Position numbers and translations under genes: made by a program. From Putridiphycobacter sp965230485 (GTDB taxonomy: Bacteria > Bacteroidota > Bacteroidia > Flavobacteriales_D > Crocinitomicaceae): a stretch of 64,000 bases of DNA. Within the stretch, counting starts at the first letter, position 1. Each line of letters starts with the position of its first letter. Location of the stretch: contig CBDDLA010000001.1 of NCBI GenBank assembly GCA_965230485.1, positions 2,976,001 to 3,040,000 of the forward strand. Reading direction: 5' to 3'. Below, piece by piece: positions 7,522 to 15,446 of this stretch. The notes under the pieces were generated by a model. It ran no database searches, was not told the origin of the DNA, and was given only the letters and a program-made list of their open reading frames with translations.

Positions 7522-8760
7522 ATGCATTCAGGGAACAAAGATACGAAACTTTATCTCGTTGGTTTAAGCTTTGAAAAGGCAAATCAACAAATTCGAAATA
7601 AATACAGCATCAACAGTGAAAAAACGATTAATTTATTAAAAGAGGCTAAACAAAATAATATCCAATCAGTTGTTGTCTTATCTACTTGTAATCGAACTGA
7701 AGTATTTGGCTTTGTGCCTCACCCTTATGTTATTATTGAATTGTTGTGCAAGCATTCAGGTGGATCAGTGGATGATCTCATGAAGTATGTTTATATCCTA
7801 AAAGAAGGTGAGGCCGTCGACCATATTTTTGAGGTAGCTGCAGGGATTAAAAGCCAGGTTTTGGGTGATTATGAAATCATTAATCAGTTAAAAAACGCTG
7901 CCAAGTTAAGTCAGGAATTTAATTTGTTGGGTGCTTACATGGGGCGTTTACTAGATTATGTCATTCAGTCGAGTCGAGAGATAAAAAATCAGACAACCAT
8001 AAGTGGTGGAACTACTTCAACTTCATACGCTGGGATTCAATATTTGAAGGAAAAATATAGGTCACTTCGCCAGAAAAAAGTGACTGTTTTAGGGGCTGGG
8101 GATATTGGTAAAAGCACTTTAAAGAATCTGTTGAATTACACAGAATGCGAGCATATCAAAATTCTGAACAGAACGCAGGAGAAGGCAGATCGATTTGCCA
8201 ATGCATCAGAGCGTATAGTTGTTGGTCAATTTGATCATTTAAAAGATGAATTAGCCGATCAGGATGCGTTGTTCGTTTGCTCATCAGCTGATAAAATCAT
8301 TATTAAGGCTGAGCACCTGTCGCAAAACGATTTGACGATTATTGATCTATCACTTCCTAATAATGTGGATACAGCCGTCAATACCATGTCTAATATTGAT
8401 TTGGTAATGCTTGATGACTTATCGTCAGTTACGGATGCAACGCTTGAACTTAGAAAATTGGAAATTCCCAAAGCGATTCAAATTATCAATTCACATAAAG
8501 AAGAATATAGCAAATGGTTAACGCATAGGCAATATACTCCGGTGATACATGGTCTAAGAGAAACCTTAAAAACCATTCAAGAAGTTGAGGTCAAAGTGGC
8601 CACAAAAAATAACCCGGAATTGGCAGAACTTGCAAATGAAGTTTCGGAAAAAGTGATTCAAAAAATTACCAATCGGTTTGCGCTTCACTTAAAAAATGAT
8701 CCAAAAATGGCGGATCAGAGTATTGAAGTCATTAAAGAGGTGTTTAAAATAACCGTTTGA
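7522..8760 (+). CDS. hemA: Glutamyl-tRNA reductase
   Basis: A 412-residue enzyme that reduces glutamyl-tRNA(Glu) to glutamate-1-semialdehyde with NADPH, the first committed step of the C5 heme pathway. The catalytic cysteine is C56 in S-T-C-N-R-T-E-V. The NADPH-binding V-L-G-A-G-D-I-G-K-S is at 189-198, and the C-terminal helical dimerisation domain is present. The ATG at 7522 is chosen over a TTG at 7507, which lies immediately after the promoter box. It is the first gene of a seven-gene rightward operon and overlaps hemC (TGA/ATG share a base). The divergent araC-type gene and the inverted repeats upstream suggest regulation at this promoter. Confidence 0.95.
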   Translation: MHSGNKDTKLYLVGLSFEKANQQIRNKYSINSEKTINLLKEAKQNNIQSVVVLSTCNRTEVFGFVPHPYVIIELLCKHSGGSVDDLMKYVYILKEGEAVDHIFEVAAGIKSQVLGDYEIINQLKNAAKLSQEFNLLGAYMGRLLDYVIQSSREIKNQTTISGGTTSTSYAGIQYLKEKYRSLRQKKVTVLGAGDIGKSTLKNLLNYTECEHIKILNRTQEKADRFANASERIVVGQFDHLKDELADQDALFVCSSADKIIIKAEHLSQNDLTIIDLSLPNNVDTAVNTMSNIDLVMLDDLSSVTDATLELRKLEIPKAIQIINSHKEEYSKWLTHRQYTPVIHGLRETLKTIQEVEVKVATKNNPELAELANEVSEKVIQKITNRFALHLKNDPKMADQSIEVIKEVFKITV

Positions 8761-9671
8761 TGAATAAAGCGATTAGAATAGGCACTAGAAAAAGTGAATT
8801 GGCCTTAAAACAGGCTCATATGGTTGGGCAATCCATGGCGAATTTACAATTGGATTATGAAATTGTCACGATTGATTCAAAAGGGGATCTTGATTTAATC
8901 ACACCACTCTATCAATTAGGCATCACTGGTGTATTTACTAAAACACTGGATATTGCTTTATTGGAAGAGCGAATTGACATTGCAGTACATTCGCTTAAAG
9001 ATGTGCCAACCCTACTACCCCAAGGAATTAAACTGGCTGCGGTTCTGGAAAGAGATCATTCTGCGGATGTTTTAGTAAAAAAGAACAATGAGCACTTGCC
9101 ATTTTCAAATGCTTTAACCATTGCTACTGGGAGTATAAGAAGGAAGGCGCAATGGCTACACAAATATCCTAGTCATACAGTCTGTGGTTTAAGGGGAAAT
9201 GTGAATACAAGGTTAAAGAAACTGTCAGAAAATGATTGGCATGGTGCTATTTTTTCAACTGCTGGGTTGGAAAGAATTCAGATGCTGCCAGAACATCATA
9301 TGATGTTGGACTGGATGGTTCCTGCTCCTGCACAAGGGGTTGTGGCTATTGCCGCACTTGAAAGACATAGTGAGTTATGTGAGACCATTTATCAGTTAAA
9401 TCATTTTGAAACTGAAATAACCTCTTCGATAGAACGTGATTTTTTGAATGAACTGGAGGGCGGATGTTCTGCTCCAATTGGTGCTTTTGCCAAAGTAGAG
9501 GGGGAGGTTGTGTCTTTTCATGGCAGACTGAATAGCATTGATGGAAAAGCGCAAATTGACATTAATGAAGAAATATCTCTCAATAACATAGCAAATTTTG
9601 GCAGGTACTGCGCTAAGGAATTATTAAGTAGGGGTGGAAAGGAAATAATGGACACAATTAAAAGTCAATAG
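8760..9671 (+). CDS. hemC: Porphobilinogen deaminase (hydroxymethylbilane synthase)
   Basis: A 303-residue enzyme that polymerises four porphobilinogens into hydroxymethylbilane. The N-terminal R-I-G-T-R-K-S-E-L-A-L is diagnostic. The catalytic aspartate is D81 in H-S-L-K-D-V-P-T, and the dipyrromethane cofactor attaches to C236 in G-G-C-S-A-P-I-G. T-G-S-I-R-R-K-A-Q is also conserved. The start is the ATG at 8760, whose A is the last base of the hemA stop codon, implying translational coupling. The next gene is hemD, 22 bp downstream. Confidence 0.95.
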   Translation: MNKAIRIGTRKSELALKQAHMVGQSMANLQLDYEIVTIDSKGDLDLITPLYQLGITGVFTKTLDIALLEERIDIAVHSLKDVPTLLPQGIKLAAVLERDHSADVLVKKNNEHLPFSNALTIATGSIRRKAQWLHKYPSHTVCGLRGNVNTRLKKLSENDWHGAIFSTAGLERIQMLPEHHMMLDWMVPAPAQGVVAIAALERHSELCETIYQLNHFETEITSSIERDFLNELEGGCSAPIGAFAKVEGEVVSFHGRLNSIDGKAQIDINEEISLNNIANFGRYCAKELLSRGGKEIMDTIKSQ

Positions 9672-9693
9672 TATCGGTAGTGTAATCAATATA

Positions 9694-10338
9694 TTGTCTA
9701 CGAAAAAAATAACTGAATCTCCGTTTGGTAATGAGGTTAATTGGTCTAGTGAAGATTTTATTTCAATAGACACTATTCATCCTGATAAAATAGACATTGA
9801 ATTGGACCAAACATTGGTCTTTACTAGCAAAAATGCGGTCAAAGGTTTGCTGAAAAATTTACCAGATATCAATTTGGCTCTATATAAGATTGTTTGTGTT
9901 GGTGAAAAAACAAAGCAATTATTGATTGATAATGGTGCAGTAGTAGCCCATACAGATACATCCTCAAAGCAACTAGGAGAATGGATTGCTCAGCAGGAAG
10001 GCGTTCAGCGGGTTCTGTTTATTTGCGGAAACATTAGAAGACAAGAGTTAAAGGAAATTCTAGAAGAGAAAGAGGTTGATTATAACGAGGTGATCATTTA
10101 CCAAACTAATCTGACGCCCCATAAAGTTGACCATTTACCGGACGGGATCTTATTTTTAAGTCCTTCTGCTGTTCAAAGTTATGTCATGCACAATAAAACG
10201 CCCAAGGCCATTGCTTTTTGTATCGGAAATACAACAGCATTGGAAGCAAAAAAGCACTTTGAAACAGTGGAGATAGCGGATAGCCTTTCATACGAAAGTG
10301 TGATCAATAATGTGAAACAATATTATGGAATTAAATAG
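9694..10338 (+). CDS. hemD: Uroporphyrinogen-III synthase
   Basis: A 214-residue protein in the hemD position of the operon. It is divergent in sequence, as this family usually is, but retains T-S-K-N-A-V near residue 48, a G-E-K-T motif, and F-L-S-P-S-A-V-Q-S-Y in the second lobe. The enzyme closes hydroxymethylbilane into uroporphyrinogen III. The start is uncertain: no ATG is available, the listed start is TTG at 9694, and the upstream in-frame codons read I-N-I-L-S-T-K-K. Homologues often begin with a similar V-L-S-T-K-K, so translation may start one to four codons further up at a non-ATG codon. The 3' end overlaps hemB by 14 bp. Confidence 0.85.
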   Translation: MSTKKITESPFGNEVNWSSEDFISIDTIHPDKIDIELDQTLVFTSKNAVKGLLKNLPDINLALYKIVCVGEKTKQLLIDNGAVVAHTDTSSKQLGEWIAQQEGVQRVLFICGNIRRQELKEILEEKEVDYNEVIIYQTNLTPHKVDHLPDGILFLSPSAVQSYVMHNKTPKAIAFCIGNTTALEAKKHFETVEIADSLSYESVINNVKQYYGIK

Positions 10339-11302
10339 AACAAGGCGCCTAAGGGCCCATAGTGGAATTCGATCCTTAGTAAAGGAAAACAACCTAACAG
10401 TTGATGACCTGGTTTATCCAATATTTATTGAAGAGGGAAATGATATTGTAAAAGAAATAGCATCAATGCCCGGTATCTTTCGTTATTCCATTGATCGCTT
10501 AAAAGAAGAACTGGACGAGGTAGTGGCATTGGGTATAAAAGCGGTCTTATTATTTGGAATTCCTGAAAAGAAAGATGAAGAGGGTTCTGAGTCCTGGAAT
10601 GATGACGGGATTATTCAGGAAGGTATTCGTTACATAAAGGCACATTACCCCGATTTATTTGTGATAACGGATGTTTGCTTTTGTGAGTATACTGATCATG
10701 GGCACTGTGGTGTGATTTGCCAGGGAGATGTTGACAATGATAAAACATTAAGCAATCTTGAAAAACAGGTAGTTTCTCATGCCAAGGCAGGTGCCGATAT
10801 GGTGGCACCCTCAGGAATGATGGATGGTGCCATTCAAGTCATTCGCAAGGCCTTGGATCATCATGGATTTATCAACGTATCTATTATGGGGTACACGATT
10901 AAGTATTGTTCATCTTATTACGGTCCCTTTAGAGATGCGGCAGATTCAGCACCTACATTTGGTGATCGAAAAAAATACCAAATGGACCCAGCAAACCGTC
11001 TTGAAGGGATGATAGAGGCTGAGTACGATACGTATGAAGATGCTGATATCTTAATGGTAAAACCAGCCTTATCCTATCTAGATATTATTCGAGATTTACG
11101 AAATACGACTAAAAAACCGGTAGCATGCTATAATGTTTCAGGTGAATATTCAATGATAAAGGCCGCCGCTGAAAAAGGCTGGATTGATGGTGAAGCGGTT
11201 ATGATGGAGAGCCTTTTATCCATGAAGCGAGCAGGTGCCAATATTATCATTACTTATTTCGCCAAGGAAGTGGCCAAAAAAATAAAGCAATTAAACAGTT
11301 AA
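10325..11302 (+). CDS. hemB: Delta-aminolevulinic acid dehydratase (porphobilinogen synthase)
   Basis: A 325-residue enzyme that condenses two 5-aminolevulinates into porphobilinogen. The two Schiff-base lysines are K193 in Y-T-I-K-Y and K246 in L-M-V-K-P-A-L. Zinc-type cysteines C118, C120 and C128 lie in D-V-C-F-C-E-Y-T-D-H-G-H-C-G, so it is the zinc-dependent form. The start overlaps the end of hemD by 14 bp and is supported by the conserved N-terminal R-x-R-R-L-R segment. hemL follows after 37 bp. Confidence 0.96.
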   Translation: MELNRTRRLRAHSGIRSLVKENNLTVDDLVYPIFIEEGNDIVKEIASMPGIFRYSIDRLKEELDEVVALGIKAVLLFGIPEKKDEEGSESWNDDGIIQEGIRYIKAHYPDLFVITDVCFCEYTDHGHCGVICQGDVDNDKTLSNLEKQVVSHAKAGADMVAPSGMMDGAIQVIRKALDHHGFINVSIMGYTIKYCSSYYGPFRDAADSAPTFGDRKKYQMDPANRLEGMIEAEYDTYEDADILMVKPALSYLDIIRDLRNTTKKPVACYNVSGEYSMIKAAAEKGWIDGEAVMMESLLSMKRAGANIIITYFAKEVAKKIKQLNS

Positions 11303-11339
11303 TATAATACACTTAATCAACACGATTAACGTTTTTAGT

Positions 11340-12635
11340 ATGAATACAAAACAGTCAAAGAAATTATATAAAAAGGGACTCAAACATTTAGTTGGGGCAG
11401 TTAATTCTCCTGTAAGGGCATTTAATTCAGTAGGGGGTAATCCATTGTTTATTGATCGCGCTTATCAAAGCAGAATTGTGGATGTAGACGATAATGAATA
11501 CGTAGATTATGTCTTATCATACGGGCCAATGATTTTAGGACATGGCCACAAAAAAGTAGTAAAAGCAGTAAAAGAGGCAACGGACAAAGGATTTTCTTTT
11601 GGAGCATCCACAAAAGGGGAAATTGAATTGGCAGAATTAGTGTGTAGTGCGTTTCCTGATATGGATAAAGTTCGGTTTGTCAATTCGGGAACTGAGGCCG
11701 TATTAAGTGCCATTCGATTAGCAAGAGCTTATACCGGCAAAGACCAGATCATTAAGTTTTCCGGTTGTTACCATGGTCATTCAGATGCTTTATTAGTGGC
11801 AGCAGGCTCTGGTTTAGCAACCTTAAGCTTACCAGGTAGTAAGGGGGTGCCAAATGAAGCTGTTAAGAATACGCTAATTGCTGAGTATAATCAAATTGAA
11901 AGTGTTAAACAGCATATTCAAATTCATCAAGATATTGCCGCGATTATTTTAGAACCGATTGCTGGAAATATGGGCGTGGTGGTACCTTCTAAATCGTTTA
12001 TTGACCAATTGAATAAATTGGCGAAAAAACACGACATTTTAATTATTGCGGATGAAGTGATGACCGGTTTTAGGTCACAATTCGGAGGCGCATCCGAGTT
12101 GTTAGGACTTAAACCCGACATAGTTTGTCTGGGAAAAGTGATTGGTGGAGGAATGCCTGTAGGAGCCTATGGTGCCAGAAATGAGATTATGGAAATGGTG
12201 GCGCCCCTTGGGGGCATGTATCAGGCAGGCACATTGTCTGGTAATCCCATAGCTATGGCTGCTGGAAAGGCGACGCTAACAGCCTTAAAAAAAGCAGATC
12301 CATATCAAAAGTTCGAAGCCGTTGCAAGTGTTATCGAAACCACTCTATTACAAGCGGCTAAAAAACATAAAATAAAGGTACAGGTAAACCGCTTCGGATC
12401 AATGGTGAATGTGTTCTTTACGAGCTCAAAAGTAAAAGATTTTCGGTCTGCTCAGACGTGTAACACAAAGCAATTTGGCATTTTCTTTTGGGAGCTCCTG
12501 AATCAGGGCATGTTTATTCCTCCTTCACAATTTGAAGCCTGGTTTTTAAGTACAGCTCTAAGCGATAAAGACATAAAAATGACAAAACTAGCGATTGAAG
12601 CAGCCATGAAAAAAGTAGCTGAGCTAACCAAATAA
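11340..12635 (+). CDS. hemL: Glutamate-1-semialdehyde 2,1-aminomutase
   Basis: A 431-residue PLP enzyme of aminotransferase class III. It converts glutamate-1-semialdehyde to 5-aminolevulinate, the second step of the C5 pathway. Visible signatures are the N-terminal G-A-V-N-S-P-V-R-A-F, V-N-S-G-T-E-A at 114-120, the aspartate in I-I-A-D-E-V-M-T-G-F-R, and the PLP lysine K266 in L-G-K-V-I-G-G-G-M-P. Together with hemA and hemB it commits the pathway to 5-aminolevulinate from glutamate; no hemA-type ALA synthase is seen. It sits 37 bp after hemB in the same operon. Confidence 0.96.
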   Translation: MNTKQSKKLYKKGLKHLVGAVNSPVRAFNSVGGNPLFIDRAYQSRIVDVDDNEYVDYVLSYGPMILGHGHKKVVKAVKEATDKGFSFGASTKGEIELAELVCSAFPDMDKVRFVNSGTEAVLSAIRLARAYTGKDQIIKFSGCYHGHSDALLVAAGSGLATLSLPGSKGVPNEAVKNTLIAEYNQIESVKQHIQIHQDIAAIILEPIAGNMGVVVPSKSFIDQLNKLAKKHDILIIADEVMTGFRSQFGGASELLGLKPDIVCLGKVIGGGMPVGAYGARNEIMEMVAPLGGMYQAGTLSGNPIAMAAGKATLTALKKADPYQKFEAVASVIETTLLQAAKKHKIKVQVNRFGSMVNVFFTSSKVKDFRSAQTCNTKQFGIFFWELLNQGMFIPPSQFEAWFLSTALSDKDIKMTKLAIEAAMKKVAELTK

Positions 12636-12674
12636 AAAGTAGAGGCGAAGACCATACTTTATAAAAGAAAGCAT

Positions 12675-13700
12675 ATGATAAAGAACGATTTATTTTTAAG
12701 GGCATTAAGAGGTGAAACCGTTGAACGTCCACCTGTTTGGATGATGCGTCAGGCAGGAAGGTATTTGCCGGAGTTTATGGAAATAAAGGCCAAGTACGAT
12801 TTCTTCACAAGGTGTCAAACGCCAGAGTTGGCCTCCGAAATTACGGTGCAACCAATTAGACGGTATGGCATGGATGCGGCCATTTTGTTTTCAGATATTT
12901 TGGTGATTCCGCAAGCTATGAACATTGATGTGGAGATGAAGCCTAATTTTGGGCCCTGGTTGCCAAGCCCTGTTCGTACCTTGAAAGATGTTGAGCAAGT
13001 CATTGTTCCAAATATTGAGGAGACCTTAGGGTATGTTATGGATGCCATTAAAATGACAAAGGAAAAACTAAATGATGACATTCCTTTAATTGGATTTGCG
13101 GGTTCACCATGGACCATATTGTGCTATTGCGTGCAAGGGCAGGGGAGCAAGAATTTTGATAAAGCTAAAGAATTTTGTTTTACGCAACCCACAGCTGCAC
13201 ATTTATTATTGCAAAAAATTACGGATACCACCATTGCCTATCTAAAAGAGAAGGTAAACGCTGGTGTCAACGCAGTTCAAATTTTTGATTCTTGGGGAGG
13301 CATGCTTTCTCCTGTTGATTATCAAGAATTTTCTTGGCAATATATTCAACAAATCATTAATGCGTTAAAAGATATGGCACCAGTTATTGCATTTGGGAAA
13401 GGATGTTGGTTTGCGCTGGAAGAGATGGCAAGATCGGGTGCATCTGCATTAGGTGTTGATTGGACCATTACACCAGAAAATGCAAGGAAATTTACAAATC
13501 ACAGTATTACCCTTCAGGGTAATTTTGATCCGACCCGATTGTTTTCACCGCCAAGTGTCATTAAGAAACAGGTTACGGAAATGATTGATGCATTCGGAAA
13601 AGATCAATACATTGTCAACTTGGGTCATGGCATTTTGCCAAATATTCCGCTAGATAATGCTAAAGCGTTCATTGATGCGGTAAAAGAATACAACCAATAG
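12675..13700 (+). CDS. hemE: Uroporphyrinogen decarboxylase
   Basis: A 341-residue enzyme that decarboxylates the four acetate side chains of uroporphyrinogen III to give coproporphyrinogen III. The first signature R-P-P-V-W-M-M-R-Q-A-G-R-Y-L-P-E is intact, as is the second region G-F-A-G-S-P-W-T. The substrate-coordinating aspartate lies in I-L-F-S-D-I-L. The C-terminal G-N-x-D-P and N-L-G-H-G-I-L-P motifs are complete. The ATG at 12675 follows hemL by 39 bp and precedes hemF by 11 bp. Confidence 0.96.
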   Translation: MIKNDLFLRALRGETVERPPVWMMRQAGRYLPEFMEIKAKYDFFTRCQTPELASEITVQPIRRYGMDAAILFSDILVIPQAMNIDVEMKPNFGPWLPSPVRTLKDVEQVIVPNIEETLGYVMDAIKMTKEKLNDDIPLIGFAGSPWTILCYCVQGQGSKNFDKAKEFCFTQPTAAHLLLQKITDTTIAYLKEKVNAGVNAVQIFDSWGGMLSPVDYQEFSWQYIQQIINALKDMAPVIAFGKGCWFALEEMARSGASALGVDWTITPENARKFTNHSITLQGNFDPTRLFSPPSVIKKQVTEMIDAFGKDQYIVNLGHGILPNIPLDNAKAFIDAVKEYNQ

Positions 13701-13711
13701 CAAAATTAAAT

Positions 13712-14617
13712 ATGAAAGAAAAATTTTACCAATACATACAATCACTTCAGGACACAATTGTCGCCAAGCTAGAAGCACTTGATGGCAAGGCTCAGTTTAA
13801 GGAAGACTTATGGAAACGAGCTGAAGGTGGTGGAGGCAGAACCAGAGTGATAGAAAATGGGGCCGTATTTGAAAAAGGAGGGGTGAATATTTCAAAAGTA
13901 TTTGGCAAACTGCCAGAGACCATGCAAAAACAATTTGGCGTCAAAGAAGCTAATTTTTTTGCGTGTGGATTGAGTCTAGTTATTCATCCGAAAAGCCCAA
14001 TTGTTCCGACCGTTCATGCTAATTGGCGTTATTTTGAAATGTATGATAAAGATGGAGAAGTGGTCGATCAATGGTTTGGTGGAGGGCAAGATTTAACCCC
14101 TTATTATTTATTCGACGAAGATGCCCAACACTTCCATGAGGTTTGTAAAAATGCTTGCGATAAACATGACTTAAGCTTCTATCCTAAATTTAAAGAGACA
14201 TGTGATCAATATTTCTGGAATGCCCATAGAAACGAGGCAAGAGGTATTGGAGGTTTGTTTTTTGACTATCAAAAACCTAATGCTGACTTTACTTTACAAG
14301 ATAGATATGATTTTGTGACTGAGGTCGGTGACAGTTTTTTAGATAGTTATGCGCCTATTGTTGAAAGAAGGAAAAATACATCTTATAGCCCTGAACAAAA
14401 GGACTGGCAGGAGATTAGAAGAGGTCGGTATGTCGAATTTAATTTAGTGCATGACCGTGGTACTCTATTCGGACTAAAAACCAATGGGCGAATTGAAAGT
14501 ATTTTGATGAGCTTACCGGCGACTGTGCAATGGCGCTATAATTATCACCCTGTGGAGGGAAGTGAAGAAGAAAAGTTAGTTAAGGTATTACAGGAACCAA
14601 AAGCATGGGTTCAATAA
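13712..14617 (+). CDS. hemF: Oxygen-dependent coproporphyrinogen III oxidase
   Basis: A 301-residue HemF-type enzyme that uses O2 to convert coproporphyrinogen III to protoporphyrinogen IX. Conserved elements are G-G-G-G-R-T-R-V near residue 38, V-H-A-N-W-R-Y-F-E near 108, W-F-G-G-G-Q-D-L-T-P-Y-Y, and R-G-I-G-G-L-F-F-D-Y. The choice of HemF over the anaerobic radical-SAM HemN at this place suggests an aerobic lifestyle, although a hemN elsewhere in the genome cannot be excluded. It is the last gene of the rightward heme operon and converges on fdhD 22 bp away. I saw no clear terminator between them. Confidence 0.96.
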   Translation: MKEKFYQYIQSLQDTIVAKLEALDGKAQFKEDLWKRAEGGGGRTRVIENGAVFEKGGVNISKVFGKLPETMQKQFGVKEANFFACGLSLVIHPKSPIVPTVHANWRYFEMYDKDGEVVDQWFGGGQDLTPYYLFDEDAQHFHEVCKNACDKHDLSFYPKFKETCDQYFWNAHRNEARGIGGLFFDYQKPNADFTLQDRYDFVTEVGDSFLDSYAPIVERRKNTSYSPEQKDWQEIRRGRYVEFNLVHDRGTLFGLKTNGRIESILMSLPATVQWRYNYHPVEGSEEEKLVKVLQEPKAWVQ

Positions 14618-14639
14618 CTTCTTAGTAGAATTAAGATTT

Positions 14640-15443
14640 TTATTTCGATTGATCAATAAATTGTGGGTCAGTATAAGCTGTTAATCTTCCTTCACGACAA
14701 AAACCAATTAGATTAATGTTGAATTCTTTGGCGTAGTCTATGGCCAGACTACTTGGCCCTGAAATGGCAATAATGGTTTTAATTTTGGCCCTGAAAGATT
14801 TAACAACGATTTCATAAGAAATTCGACCGCTAAAGAAAAGGAGATTACCTGCTTTTTGCTGCTTGGTTTGAATAAGATGGCCAATAGCCTTGTCAAGCGC
14901 GTTATGCCTGCCTATGTCTTCCTTAATGGATAATAAATGTCCTTCATGATTAAAAATAGCAGCACCGTGAATAGATCCCGTATGAGGAAAAATGGTTTGA
15001 GCCTCATGCATTTTACGCTGTAAGTCAAAAATAAAGTCGATTCCAATTTCTTCGCCTGGTTTCAGCGCTTTGCCAGATATCCCAACGTCTGTTAAACTTT
15101 GTTTTCCGCAAATACCGCATGACGATACTGAAAGTAAACTTCTACTGGATAAATAGCCACTTCCAAGCTCATCAGGATCAATCTTAAAGTTAACGTTTTC
15201 AATTTGGCCATGATCATCTTTTTCTATTGCATATTCATATGGGGTATTTAGGCCAATGATGTCTTCTGAATACAACAGGCCAATTGCCAATTCAAGCTCA
15301 TCACCCGGTGTTTGCATAACTACGGTAAAGGCGGAGTCATTAATCGAAATTTGCAGGGCTTTTTCAACAGTGATAGGGTCATTAACTGCCTTAAAACCAT
15401 TTTGGTTAAACTTTAGTCCTTCATAATTTAACTGCCCACTCAT
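14640..15443 (-). CDS. fdhD: Formate dehydrogenase accessory sulfurtransferase
   Basis: A 267-residue FdhD protein. Members transfer sulfur from the cysteine desulfurase IscS to the molybdenum cofactor of formate dehydrogenase. The key cysteines C109 and C112 are in S-S-C-G-I-C-G, and the later conserved segments F-x-x-T-G-S-I-H-G-A and E-D-I-G-R-H-N-A-L-D-K are present. It lies 3 bp downstream of fhs on the same strand, so the two are co-transcribed. No formate dehydrogenase gene is in the window; FdhD implies one elsewhere, or a related molybdoenzyme. Confidence 0.93.
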   Translation of the reverse strand: MSGQLNYEGLKFNQNGFKAVNDPITVEKALQISINDSAFTVVMQTPGDELELAIGLLYSEDIIGLNTPYEYAIEKDDHGQIENVNFKIDPDELGSGYLSSRSLLSVSSCGICGKQSLTDVGISGKALKPGEEIGIDFIFDLQRKMHEAQTIFPHTGSIHGAAIFNHEGHLLSIKEDIGRHNALDKAIGHLIQTKQQKAGNLLFFSGRISYEIVVKSFRAKIKTIIAISGPSSLAIDYAKEFNINLIGFCREGRLTAYTDPQFIDQSK

Positions 15444-15446
15444 GGT

